Below, one piece after another: positions 25,373-34,061 of a DNA stretch of 34,061 bases. The notes beneath the pieces were generated by a model. It did not search any database. It had not been told where the DNA came from and saw nothing but the letters and a program-made list of their open reading frames with translations. The stretch lies in assembly GCA_003134685.1 (NCBI GenBank), contig PLCA01000015.1:1-34061 (forward strand), in the 5' to 3' direction. Every line of letters begins with the position of its first letter. The stretch's first letter is position 1. Source of the stretch: Gemmatimonadota bacterium (GTDB lineage: Bacteria > Gemmatimonadota > Gemmatimonadetes > Gemmatimonadales > Gemmatimonadaceae). The translations under genes and the position numbers were made by a program.

Positions 25373-26445
25373 TGGCTGACAAGCATCTCATTGGACCGCT
25401 GCCGGTATCGACACCAGCGGATCTGACGCGCTCGCGCGGTCGCAGCCGGGAGCTTCCGGACGACCTGTTGAGAGAGGCGTCGCTCCGCCTCGGAATCATG
25501 TCGCTGCTCTTCGCCGTGCTCTGGATCGTTGGGGTCGTACTCGGCCATCTCGCCGCGCGCGCGATCTACCCCGATCATCCCCGTTGGATGCAGTTCGATA
25601 TCACGGATGCCATTGCACTGGCGAGCGTGATCGCGTCGCTCGCGCTCTTCGTCTACACCCGAAGGGGAGAGAGAGACCCCAAGTTCGTTCTCGATCTGGG
25701 ACTTTGGTACATGGTTTTTACGGCGTTTGCCCTCGCCGTCATGTTTCATCTTGGAGGAGTACCCGAGGGTGGGGCCATTCTCCCGGAGATTTCCTGGGTC
25801 GGCGCCGTCGTCCTGATGTTCGCCGCCATCGTGCCGAGCACGCCGAAGAAAATGCTGATTGCGGGATTTGTGGCCGCGTCGATGAATCCCATCCTCATGC
25901 TGGTCAGCAGGTCCCGGGGGCTATGGAACTTCGGGCCGGCCCGCCGGGTGCTGATCATGCACTATCCGGACTACATACTCGTGGGCGCGGCTGTGGTCAT
26001 CTCGCACGTCGTGACGAAACTGGGTCAGCAGGTAACGAGGGCGCGCGAGATGGGCAGCTATCAGCTCGGAGAGCTGCTGGGCCGTGGAGGAATGGGAGAG
26101 GTTTACAAGGCTACCCATCGAATGCTCGCTCGCCCCGCGGCGATAAAGCTGATACGAACCGAGATGCTCGGCGCGGTCGACGATGAGGCGGCGAGACTCG
26201 CAGTCACGCGCTTTCGTCGAGAGGCGGAGGCAGCGGCGAACTTGCGATCGCAGCACACCGTCGAGCTGTACGATTTCGGCGTGACGGAGGACGGGACACT
26301 CTATCTCGTGATGGAATTCCTCGACGGCATGGACCTGGAAACGCTGGTCCGGACCAATGGGCCGCTACCCACCGGCCGCGTGATCCACATCCTGCGGCAG
26401 GTGTGCGATTCACTGGAGGAGGCGCACAGTCTCGGGCTCGTGCAC

Positions 26446-26493
26446 GCAACCGAGAGCATAGATGTCAGCGCGCCCATCCACCAGCTCGCCGAG
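26446..26493 (-). other. Inverted kinase segment (subdomain IX region)
   Basis: On the minus strand these 48 bases read LGELVDGRADIYALGC without a break, the stretch that normally follows PEMA in this kinase family. On the plus strand they produce the nonsense tail of the truncated kinase frame. Confidence 0.85.
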
Positions 26494-26583
26494 TCTCTAG
26501 TATAAGCGTCGAAACGTCGCTGGCGACGATTCCTGGTCCAGATGGCGCTCGGCACGCCTGCCTACATGGCGCCTGAAATGGCG

Positions 26584-26680
26584 CTCTTCTTTGACCAGGC
26601 CGAAGTCGAGCACCTTCACGAAGTCGTGACGGGAGTCCGACCCGCCCAAGGTGGATGTTTGCCGGCTTGATATCCCTGTG
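26584..26680 (-). other. Inverted kinase segment (catalytic loop to DFG)
   Basis: On the minus strand, from 26680 downwards, this reads HRDIKPANIHLG, then after a one-base frame change HDFVKVLDFGLVKE. These are the catalytic loop and the magnesium-binding loop missing from the plus-strand frame. The frame change lies between about 26622 and 26650. Confidence 0.85.
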
Positions 26681-27084
26681 TTGCCTACTATCTGATCACG
26701 GGCCAGCTCGTCTTCGAAGCAGAAAAAGCCTTTCAGATGATCGCCAAGCATTTGCAGGCCGCGCCTGTTCCTCCGTCACAGCGAACCGATCGGCCGGTAT
26801 CGCCGGAGCTGGAACGCCTGATACTGAAGTGTCTCGCCAAGGACGCGAAAGACCGTCCGCAGGGCGCGGCGCAACTGGCAGAGGCCCTCGACTGGATTCC
26901 GGCGGACGTCTGGGGCGAAGAGCGGGCGCAACGATGGTGGGAGGCCCACAGTCGGGAGACGCCGATTGCACCGAGGCCCCGGGAAGCCTCCTTGTACGCG
27001 CCAATTGTGACGGATTCGAGAATCCCGGGAGTCTAATTCTCACGAGGCCAGTTCCGTTGCCAGTCACAATCGGGAGGGAGCAGC

Positions 27085-27649
27085 GTGTCCGCCAATCGCC
27101 ATGAGCAACCACCCCGGGATGCCGCCGTCTTGCCGCAGAGCGAGCAGCTCTTCGCGGATGCCTTCGAGAACGCCCCTTACGGGATGGCGCTGATCGCGGT
27201 CGATGGTAGCATTATGCACGCGAACAGGTCGCTCTGTCGGAGAGCCCGTCTGCTTCATCGCCCAGGTCGAGAGCGTTGGACCGCAGAATTACGCCGAGGC
27301 TGACGACAGCCAGGATGCCTGGCTCGCACAATTCGGGGATGCCACGCTTTCTGAGTTTCACGAGATCGGTAACAGTCTCACTCCGCTCATGCTCAATGCA
27401 GAGATGATCATCGAGGAATCGAAGAGGAGCGACATCCGGGAGTCTGCGCACCAGATATTCAAGGCGGCCCGCCGCATTGCATTCGCGTTGCGTCGCCTTC
27501 GCGGCATCCAGAACGTCGAGCCAATGGCGTATCCAGGTGAAAGCCGGATGCTCGATCTGAGATTGGTGGCTCCGCCCACGGCCTACGAGGCAGCCAACCC
27601 GCGGGATGCAACCGCGGCCCGGCCGGGATCGCGCGTGCTCAAGGCGTAG
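27085..27649 (+). pseudogene. PAS-domain signalling gene with an internal deletion and frameshift
   Basis: The GTG at 27085 follows a strong GGGAGGGA site. The first frame reads LFADAFENAPYGMALIAVDGSIMHANRSLC, the beginning of a PAS domain. It then loses frame at about 27237. The sense continues in the next frame as GEPVCFIAQVESV, which is the end of a PAS/PAC domain. About 70 residues of the PAS core are therefore missing. That frame goes on to EFHEIGNSLTPLMLNAEMIIEESKRSDIRESAHQIFKAARRIAFALRRL, a helical pair resembling a histidine kinase dimerisation domain with an H-E-x-x-N box, and stops at 27649 without an ATPase domain. The gene lies 48 bases after the damaged kinase. Confidence 0.7.
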
Positions 27650-27739
27650 CTGGAGCGTGGGCTGGCTTAGCCCAAAATGGCTGGACAGGATTAGGCGCGC
27701 TCGGCAGAATTGAGGTCCCCGCTTACTGGAGCTACTCAA

Positions 27740-28279
27740 ATGCAGGCCCGCATCTACTCCGCAGCTCTTGCCACCGTGCTTGTGCTGCTGCCGAGAGTGA
27801 CCACCGCACAGCAGAGCAACCCGGTTGCTGACGCATTTCGTGACTACGCGCGCGCGTCCGCCAAGAACCTGATAGCGGCTGCCGAAGAATTTCCGGCTGA
27901 CAAGTTCTCATACAAACCTATGGCGCCGCAGATGAGCGTCGGTGACATCGCCGTGCATCTCGCGCAGGGGAATGATTATCTGTGCGGGACCATCGGCGCG
28001 ATGAAAGCACCGACGCGCACCAAAGTTGCCGCGACCGACAGCAAGGAGGCGCTGGTCGCGCGGCTCCGTGAAACCTTTGCCTTCTGCGACCAGGCGCTGG
28101 CATCGCTCAACGACTCGAATCTCGGAGAGGCGCTTCCCTTCTTCGGAGGCCGCAAAATGTCGCGCGCGGCCGTGATGACGCTGACCACGGGCGATTGGGC
28201 CGACCATTACAGTCAGTACGCGAACTATCTTCGCCTGAACTCTTTGTTGCCGCCGACGGCCAAGAAGCCGGCGATGTAG
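27740..28279 (+). CDS. Exported DinB-like protein
   Basis: The ATG at 27740 has GGAG at good spacing and gives 179 residues; an earlier in-frame start lacks a site and precedes the signal peptide. Residues 1-24 are a signal peptide ending TTAQQ. The mature part is a four-helix bundle of the DinB/DUF664 type: NPVADAFRDYARASAKNLIAAAEEFPADKFSYKP, then VGDIAVHLAQGNDYLCG with His73, and GDWADHYSQYANYLRLNSLLPP with His156. These His are at the usual metal-ligand positions; the third ligand is not obvious. DinB-fold proteins often act as metal-dependent thiol transferases, but a periplasmic form has no assigned substrate. Confidence 0.88.
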   Translation: MQARIYSAALATVLVLLPRVTTAQQSNPVADAFRDYARASAKNLIAAAEEFPADKFSYKPMAPQMSVGDIAVHLAQGNDYLCGTIGAMKAPTRTKVAATDSKEALVARLRETFAFCDQALASLNDSNLGEALPFFGGRKMSRAAVMTLTTGDWADHYSQYANYLRLNSLLPPTAKKPAM

Positions 28280-28292
28280 AACGGCAGGTACC

Positions 28293-28327
28293 CGCGAAAA
28301 CCCTACCGGCGTTTTCGCGCTTTTTTT
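28293..28327 (+). terminator. Rho-independent terminator after the DinB-like gene
   Basis: CGCGAAAAC and GTTTTCGCG form a 9-bp stem with a 9-base loop, followed by C and seven T. The stop of the convergent small gene falls inside the loop. Confidence 0.85.
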
Positions 28328-28512
28328 GGAATCGGCGCGGGGCGAGCCCTTTTCGGGTTACGCTCCGCGCCCGCGTCGGAAGCCTCCTTCGCGACGACAT
28401 CGAGGTCCGGCTTGCCGATTGGCCCTGCTTCGTCCGCGTCAATCTCGCGTGGGGTCCGGTGCTGACTCACCGGATGCGGGTTGGCTTGCGTCGCTTCGCT
28501 GGGGTCGCTCAT
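28303..28512 (-). CDS. Small disordered protein with a basic tail
   Basis: The gene encodes 69 residues from an ATG at 28510-28512 with a GGGAG site five bases upstream. The sequence is rich in Pro, Ala, Asp and Glu in the first 50 residues and ends in a strongly basic tail (NPKRARPAPIPKKARKRR) that could bind nucleic acid. No family recognised. It follows the DksA-like gene by 22 bases on the same strand, so the two probably form one unit. Real-gene support is the ribosome site and operon position. Confidence 0.55.
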   Translation of the reverse strand: MSDPSEATQANPHPVSQHRTPREIDADEAGPIGKPDLDVVAKEASDAGAERNPKRARPAPIPKKARKRR

Positions 28513-28534
28513 GGGCGCTCCCGCTTTGACGACG

Positions 28535-28903
28535 TCATTTTTCTGCGCGCTCGCAGGTGCGCGCCCACGGGATCAGGTCCAGGCGCGCAAACGGGATGTC
28601 TTTGCCCGTGACCTCGCAGACGCCGAATTTTTTGGGAGCCTGATAGAGTTTTTCGAGAGCGGCGTCGATCTCCGCGAGCTCGCGTGAAACGCGCGTCGCG
28701 TTCGAAGCGTCGAGCTCCTGCTGCATGGTGTCGGTACCAAGGTCGGCCATGTGAAGCGGCATGGACGTGAGGTCGCCGGAGCGGTCCTGCTCATCTCCAT
28801 CCGCGTTTTCGGCGACGGAGCGGCCGAGCGCCCGGAGGGCCCGGGAGCGCTCGTCCAACAGGCGCGATTCGAGATGCTTGCGCTGCGTTGCTGAAAGTGA
28901 CAT
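28535..28903 (-). CDS. DksA/TraR-family protein with an incomplete zinc finger
   Basis: The 122 residues have the family layout: an N-terminal helical hairpin (about 8-90, with SATQRKHLESRLLDERSRALRAL and VSRELAEIDAALEKLYQAPKKFG) and a C-terminal finger. The finger FGVCEVTGKDIPFARLDLIPWARTCERAEK keeps Cys96 and Cys117, but Thr99 and Ala120 replace the second Cys of each pair, so a classical four-Cys zinc site is not possible. The GKDIPFARLDLIPWA core is otherwise typical. DksA-type proteins reach into the RNA polymerase secondary channel and act with ppGpp. The hairpin tip carries acidic residues (DGDEQDRSGD), but whether it is a true DksA analogue is unclear. Confidence 0.85.
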   Translation of the reverse strand: MSLSATQRKHLESRLLDERSRALRALGRSVAENADGDEQDRSGDLTSMPLHMADLGTDTMQQELDASNATRVSRELAEIDAALEKLYQAPKKFGVCEVTGKDIPFARLDLIPWARTCERAEK

Positions 28904-29019
28904 TCCCTTTTCCCATCCTGTCGCTGCGGTGTGGCGCCCGCTCCCCAGCGAGCTTGCCCATTCATCGACCCGGCCTACGCCGGCATTCAGTGCAAGCTGC
29001 CCGCCACGCCGCCGAACTG

Positions 29020-30876
<1,857 letters not shown>

Positions 30877-30877
30877 T

Positions 30878-31252
30878 CTACACCGTCGCCTTCGGGAGCC
30901 GAGCCGCGATGGTCGCCAGGAATTCGCGGTACGCGAGGGGCTTGGCGATGTACCCGTCGCAGCCAGCCGCGCGAATGCGCTCTTCGTCACCTTTCATCGC
31001 CAGAGCGGTCAGCGCGATCACCGGAATGTCGCGCGTTGCCGGGTCCCCTTTGAGGACCGCGGTCGCTTGCAAGCCGTCCATCCCAGGCAGCTGAATATCC
31101 ATCAACACGAGATCCGGTTGCTCAGTACGAGCCAGCGCCAGGCCAGCCTCGGCGTCCACAGCGCTGAGCACCGCGTAGCCCGCGGACTTTAGCAGGAACG
31201 TCGCCAACGTCATGTTGGCGGGATTGTCCTCTACCACCAGAACTGTTGCCAT
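30878..31252 (-). CDS. Single-domain response regulator
   Basis: The 124 residues form a lone receiver of the DivK/CheY type without an output domain. Key residues are Glu-Asp in VVEDNP, phospho-Asp52 in LVLMDIQLPG, Thr in IALTALAM and Lys in IAKPLA. The ATG is one base after the stop of the hybrid kinase (TGACATG) and the stop is one base before the next ATG (TAGAATG), so all three genes should be translated together. It is probably the phosphate shuttle between the two kinases. Confidence 0.94.
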   Translation of the reverse strand: MATVLVVEDNPANMTLATFLLKSAGYAVLSAVDAEAGLALARTEQPDLVLMDIQLPGMDGLQATAVLKGDPATRDIPVIALTALAMKGDEERIRAAGCDGYIAKPLAYREFLATIAARLPKATV

Positions 31253-31253
31253 G

Positions 31254-34061
31254 TCAGGCTATCGAGTGGCGGCCCGCCATCGCCCTCCGAACTTCGCCGA
31301 TAAAGCGATCACGGTCGAAGTTCGCCTTTTCCATGATCGTCATCACATAGCCGTTGAGACGGTCGCGATCCTCCGCGGTGATGTGTTTGGCGGTGACCAC
31401 GAGGATCGGTATGCTTGCCGTCTGCGGGTCTTCGTGCAGAGCCGCCACGACGTCGAAGCCGTTCACCTCGGGCATCATCAAGTCGAGCACGATCAAATCT
31501 GGAATTTCCCGGCGTGCGGCATCGATCGCCTCCTGACCGCCGTATGCACGTAGCACGGTGCTAGCCAGGTCGAGAACCCGAACCGCGATTAGCTCAACCG
31601 CCTTGGGGTCGTCGTCGACAACGAGGATCTTGAGGGTGTGACCATGGGGAAGCGGAAACAGGCCAAGTCCGACGAGCGCGTCATACAACTCCTGGCGGGA
31701 TATAGGCTTTTGCATGACACCCGCTGCGCCCAGCGCGTAGCCTTTCTCAGGATCCGCAACGATCGATATGATGACGACCGGAATGTGTTTGAGAGCCGGA
31801 GTTTGCTTGATTCGACCAAGGAATTCCCAGCCGTCCATGTTCGGCAACATGATGTCGAGCGTTATCAGCGCCAGCGGCTGACGCGCCGCGAGAACGAGCG
31901 CCGTCTCGGCGGTCGCGGCGTGCAGAACTGCGAAGCCTTCCGCCTCGAGTTGCACGCGAATCAAATCAGCCGACTTGAAGTCGTCTTCAACCACCAGAGC
32001 GGTAAGCGATCCCGGCAACGCCACGTTTGTCAGGGCGGGCATGGGCCTGGCCGGTGTCAGCATCTTTCCCTCCGCCGGCCGGAATGGGAGCCAGACGGTG
32101 AACCGTGAGCCCTTGCCCACCTCGCTTTCGACGGCGACCGCGCCAGCGTGCAGGTCTGCAAGGAGCTTGACCATTGCCAGGCCGAGTCCCGTGCCCTCGA
32201 ACTTGCGTGCGAGGCCGCTGTCGATCTGACTGAACGGTTTGTACAGCAGCTCGAGTCCATCTGGCGAGATGCCCATGCCGCTGTCGGTGACAGTGATCTT
32301 GAGAAACTCCGTGAACTCACTGTCGGCGAGTGGGAAGCTCCGGCCCATGCTGGATTCGGACAGCCGGCCGACTTCCGCTCGGGGAACGCGCTCCGCTCGC
32401 AACGTGACCTCGCCCCGCTCGCTGGTGAACTTCACGGCGTTCGACAGCAGGTTGTAGACGATCTGCTTCACCTTGCGCGCGTCGCTGCGAATCGAACCAA
32501 GCTCTTCGGGAGCATCCATGGCGAGATTGATGTGGCGGGCGGCGGCTTTCTCCCGGATGATGGACAGGCTGTTCGCAAAGAGTGAGGACACCTGCACTGG
32601 CTCCAGATCGAGCGTCATTTTCCCTGCTTCGATCTTGGACAGGTCGAGGATGTCGTTGATCAGCGACAGGAGATGCTTACCGCTGCTGAAGATGTCAGTG
32701 AGAAAGCCGCGCTGCTGATCGGTCATTTCTCCAACGAGGCCGTCGACGAGCACCTCGGAGAATCCGATGATGGCGTTGAGCGGCGTTCTGAGCTCGTGCG
32801 ACATGTTGGCGAGAAATTCCGACTTCATCCTGCTCGCCTCTTCCAGCTCGACGTTCTTCTGCTGCAGCCGTTGCTCGAACAGCTTGAGCTCGGTCATGTC
32901 GCGTGCCGCGGCAAACACGCCCTGAAGAATCCTGTCACGGTCATGGAATGTGCTGGCGTTATACGACACGACCGTGAGCGTGCCATCTCTGGCGCGCGCC
33001 GTCAGCTCATAGTTGGTGACTTTGCCTTCGTTCAGCACCTGGACGATAGCAGCCTCGGCGCGGCTCGGATCCGTGAAGTAGTTCTTGAACGGCGCGCCGA
33101 TCAGCTCGTCGCGGGTGGCGCCAGTCAGACCCTCCATCTGCTTGTTGACGTCCGTGATGATTCCGCGTGGATCGGTGGTCATCAGTGCATCGATGTTCGA
33201 TTCGATCAGCGAGCGCGTGTAAAAGTGTTGATCGCGGAGTCTCTGATCGAGCTTCATTCGCTCCTCTTCGACCTGCTTCCGGGCGGTGTTGTCAGTGCCG
33301 ATCAGGAGGTACCCGATGATCGAATCCTGCGCGTCGCGCAGCGCCGTGACCGAAACCACAGCCGGAAACCGGCTCCCATCCTTCCGGATGTAGGTAAGCT
33401 CGTAGATATCTTCGATTCCGCGCGAGGCTTTGAATACCAGGGCCTCGAATCCCGGTGTGATCGTGGTCCCGAGCTCGACACTCAGTGCTTTGGCGCGCGC
33501 TATCACTTCCTGCGGATCAGAGATGTCGGCCGGCGTGATCTGGTTCATAACTTCGGCGGCCGTGTACCCGAGCATGCGCTCGGCGCCGACGTTAAAGATC
33601 TGGATGACACCCTTCGCGTCCGTGGCGATGCTCGAGAAATTGGCACTGTTGAAAATCGCACTCTGCAAAGCGCCAGCCTTGAGCAGCGCATCTTCCGCGT
33701 GTTTGCGCGCGGTGTTGTCCGTGCCGATCAGCAGATACCCGATGATCGCGTCCTGCGCATCGCGTAATGCCGTGACGGACACAACCGCCGGAAAGCGGCT
33801 GCCATCCTTACGGATGTAGGTCAGCTCGTAGATGTCTTCGATACCGCGTGATGCCTTGAAGACCAGGGCTTCGAAGCCCGGCGCGATGGGGGTTCCGAGC
33901 TCGACGCTGAGCGACTTGGCGCGCGCGACCACTTCCTGCGGATCGGAAATGTCGGCGGGCGTGATCTTGTTCATCACTTCTTCAGCCGTATAGCCGAGCA
34001 TTCGCTCGGCGCCGACATTGAAGATCTGAATGACGCCATTCGCGTCGGTGGCGATGCTCGA
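31254..34061 (-). CDS. Hybrid histidine kinase with tandem PAS domains and two receivers (5' end outside window)
   Basis: The frame is open to the right edge, so the start is missing; 935 residues are visible. Order: two nearly identical PAS-PAC units (visible residues 1-120 and about 143-262), a third distinct PAS (about 280-390), and HisKA with His422 in LANMSHELRTPLNA. The ATPase domain follows, with YNLLSNAVKF, DSGMGI, YKPFSQI and GTGLGLAM. Receiver 1 has phospho-Asp in LITLDIMLPNMDG and Lys in MQKPIS. Receiver 2 has Asp in LIVLDLMMPEVNG; its Lys is in an altered MEKANFD context. The Met in MLGYTAEEVM at 34001 is internal, because the preceding residues match the same place in the second repeat. 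More PAS copies may lie beyond the edge. Confidence 0.93.
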   Translation of the reverse strand, partial: SSIATDANGVIQIFNVGAERMLGYTAEEVMNKITPADISDPQEVVARAKSLSVELGTPIAPGFEALVFKASRGIEDIYELTYIRKDGSRFPAVVSVTALRDAQDAIIGYLLIGTDNTARKHAEDALLKAGALQSAIFNSANFSSIATDAKGVIQIFNVGAERMLGYTAAEVMNQITPADISDPQEVIARAKALSVELGTTITPGFEALVFKASRGIEDIYELTYIRKDGSRFPAVVSVTALRDAQDSIIGYLLIGTDNTARKQVEEERMKLDQRLRDQHFYTRSLIESNIDALMTTDPRGIITDVNKQMEGLTGATRDELIGAPFKNYFTDPSRAEAAIVQVLNEGKVTNYELTARARDGTLTVVSYNASTFHDRDRILQGVFAAARDMTELKLFEQRLQQKNVELEEASRMKSEFLANMSHELRTPLNAIIGFSEVLVDGLVGEMTDQQRGFLTDIFSSGKHLLSLINDILDLSKIEAGKMTLDLEPVQVSSLFANSLSIIREKAAARHINLAMDAPEELGSIRSDARKVKQIVYNLLSNAVKFTSERGEVTLRAERVPRAEVGRLSESSMGRSFPLADSEFTEFLKITVTDSGMGISPDGLELLYKPFSQIDSGLARKFEGTGLGLAMVKLLADLHAGAVAVESEVGKGSRFTVWLPFRPAEGKMLTPARPMPALTNVALPGSLTALVVEDDFKSADLIRVQLEAEGFAVLHAATAETALVLAARQPLALITLDIMLPNMDGWEFLGRIKQTPALKHIPVVIISIVADPEKGYALGAAGVMQKPISRQELYDALVGLGLFPLPHGHTLKILVVDDDPKAVELIAVRVLDLASTVLRAYGGQEAIDAARREIPDLIVLDLMMPEVNGFDVVAALHEDPQTASIPILVVTAKHITAEDRDRLNGYVMTIMEKANFDRDRFIGEVRRAMAGRHSIA
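33276..34061. repeat. Tandem repeat of a PAS-PAC coding unit (426-base period)
   Basis: The coding segments 33702-34061 and 33276-33635 are close copies offset by 426 bases (142 codons). Shared protein blocks include GVIQIFNVGAERMLGYTA, ITPADISDPQEV, ARAK-LSVELGT, PGFEALVFKASRGIED, IRKDGSRFPAVVSV and YLLIGTDNTARK. Differences are a few substitutions (for example KI/QI, PIA/TIT, DAI/DSI). Confidence 0.92.

Larger units (their letters stand above)
25372..27036 (+). pseudogene. Membrane Ser/Thr protein kinase with a scrambled catalytic core
   Basis: The first 377 codons encode about six membrane helices (residues 38-215) and then a Hanks-type kinase N-lobe: glycine loop LGRGGMGEVY, lysine in AAIKLI, glutamate in RREAEAAANL, hinge LVMEFLDGMDLETL, and helix E ending HSLGLVH. 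There HRD should follow, but the frame runs into ATESIDV and a stop at 26505. The missing motifs are all nearby in the wrong order: GELVDGRADIYALGC inverted (26446-26493), LGTPAYMAPEMA upright (26548-26583) and HRDIKPANI to DFGLVKE inverted (26584-26680). The C-lobe VAYYLITGQLVFEAEKAF then resumes in the original frame and runs to 27036. Nested inversion plus single-base indels explains this. As written it cannot make a kinase; an assembly error must be excluded. Confidence 0.85.

Noticed and set aside
26446-26505. A real C-terminal extension of a truncated kinase
   Set aside because: The residues after LVH are exactly the reverse complement of a kinase motif coding segment, so they are rearrangement by-product, not evolved protein.
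25372-26505. A functional N-lobe-only kinase gene
   Set aside because: The catalytic and C-lobe parts follow in recognisable form up to 27036, in the same frame, so this is a broken full-length gene.
26446-26680. A programmed invertible switch
   Set aside because: No recombinase gene or inverted repeats of useful length flank the segments; only a few bases of microhomology are seen.
32673-33767. 364-codon plus-strand frame opposite the hybrid kinase
   Set aside because: Antisense to well-conserved PAS and kinase motifs, with no ribosome site or recognisable domain.

Overview
The window looks like chromosomal DNA from a GC-rich, Gram-negative-type bacterium, and I favour the Gemmatimonadota. 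The grounds are inference: many lipoproteins and outer-membrane barrels, very large sensor kinases, a six-helix membrane Ser/Thr kinase, a BNR/sortilin-type secreted protein, frequent TTG starts with strong Shine-Dalgarno sites, and general protein style. No rRNA or other decisive marker is present. I see no phage, transposon or CRISPR array.

Region 1 (1-2.8 kb) holds eight tRNA genes, all on the minus strand (Gly, Thr, Leu, Asp, Glu, Glu, Trp, His), interrupted by one secreted protein, then efp. Region 2 (2.8-6.9 kb) is a tesA/ybbA/ybbP-like locus: a lipoprotein GDSL esterase divergent from an ABC ATPase and a large FtsX-type permease, with the two divergent start codons overlapping. Region 3 (6.9-13.7 kb) carries a secreted HEFQH metallopeptidase, a MarR regulator next to DoxX, phenylalanine 4-hydroxylase behind a PAS histidine kinase, and an exported amidohydrolase. 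Region 4 (13.7-22.2 kb) has a 1083-residue BNR-repeat protein, a single-pass membrane protein, a CHASE3-PAS-GAF histidine kinase, two overlapping lipoprotein genes and an outer-membrane barrel.

Region 5 (22.3-28.9 kb) has an OmpR-type regulator, a small exported protein, a paralogous barrel, a lipoprotein, a rearranged Ser/Thr kinase gene, a PAS gene with an internal deletion, a secreted DinB-like protein and a DksA/TraR-like protein with a small basic partner. Region 6 (28.9 kb to the right edge) is a tightly packed three-gene signalling operon on the minus strand: a multi-PAS hybrid kinase with two receivers (cut by the window edge), a stand-alone receiver, and a receiver-GAF-kinase. One base separates each pair of genes, which suggests a single phosphorelay.

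The most striking observation is in the Ser/Thr kinase at 25372-27036. The N-lobe and the C-terminal lobe are intact and in one frame. Between them the catalytic core is scrambled: the HRDIKPAN...DFGLVK piece and the GELVDGRADIYALGC piece lie on the opposite strand, while the GTPAYMAPEMA piece between them is in the original orientation. A nested double inversion plus a few single-base indels explains it. The next gene has lost the middle of its PAS domain. Together they form a small damaged island inside otherwise clean genes.
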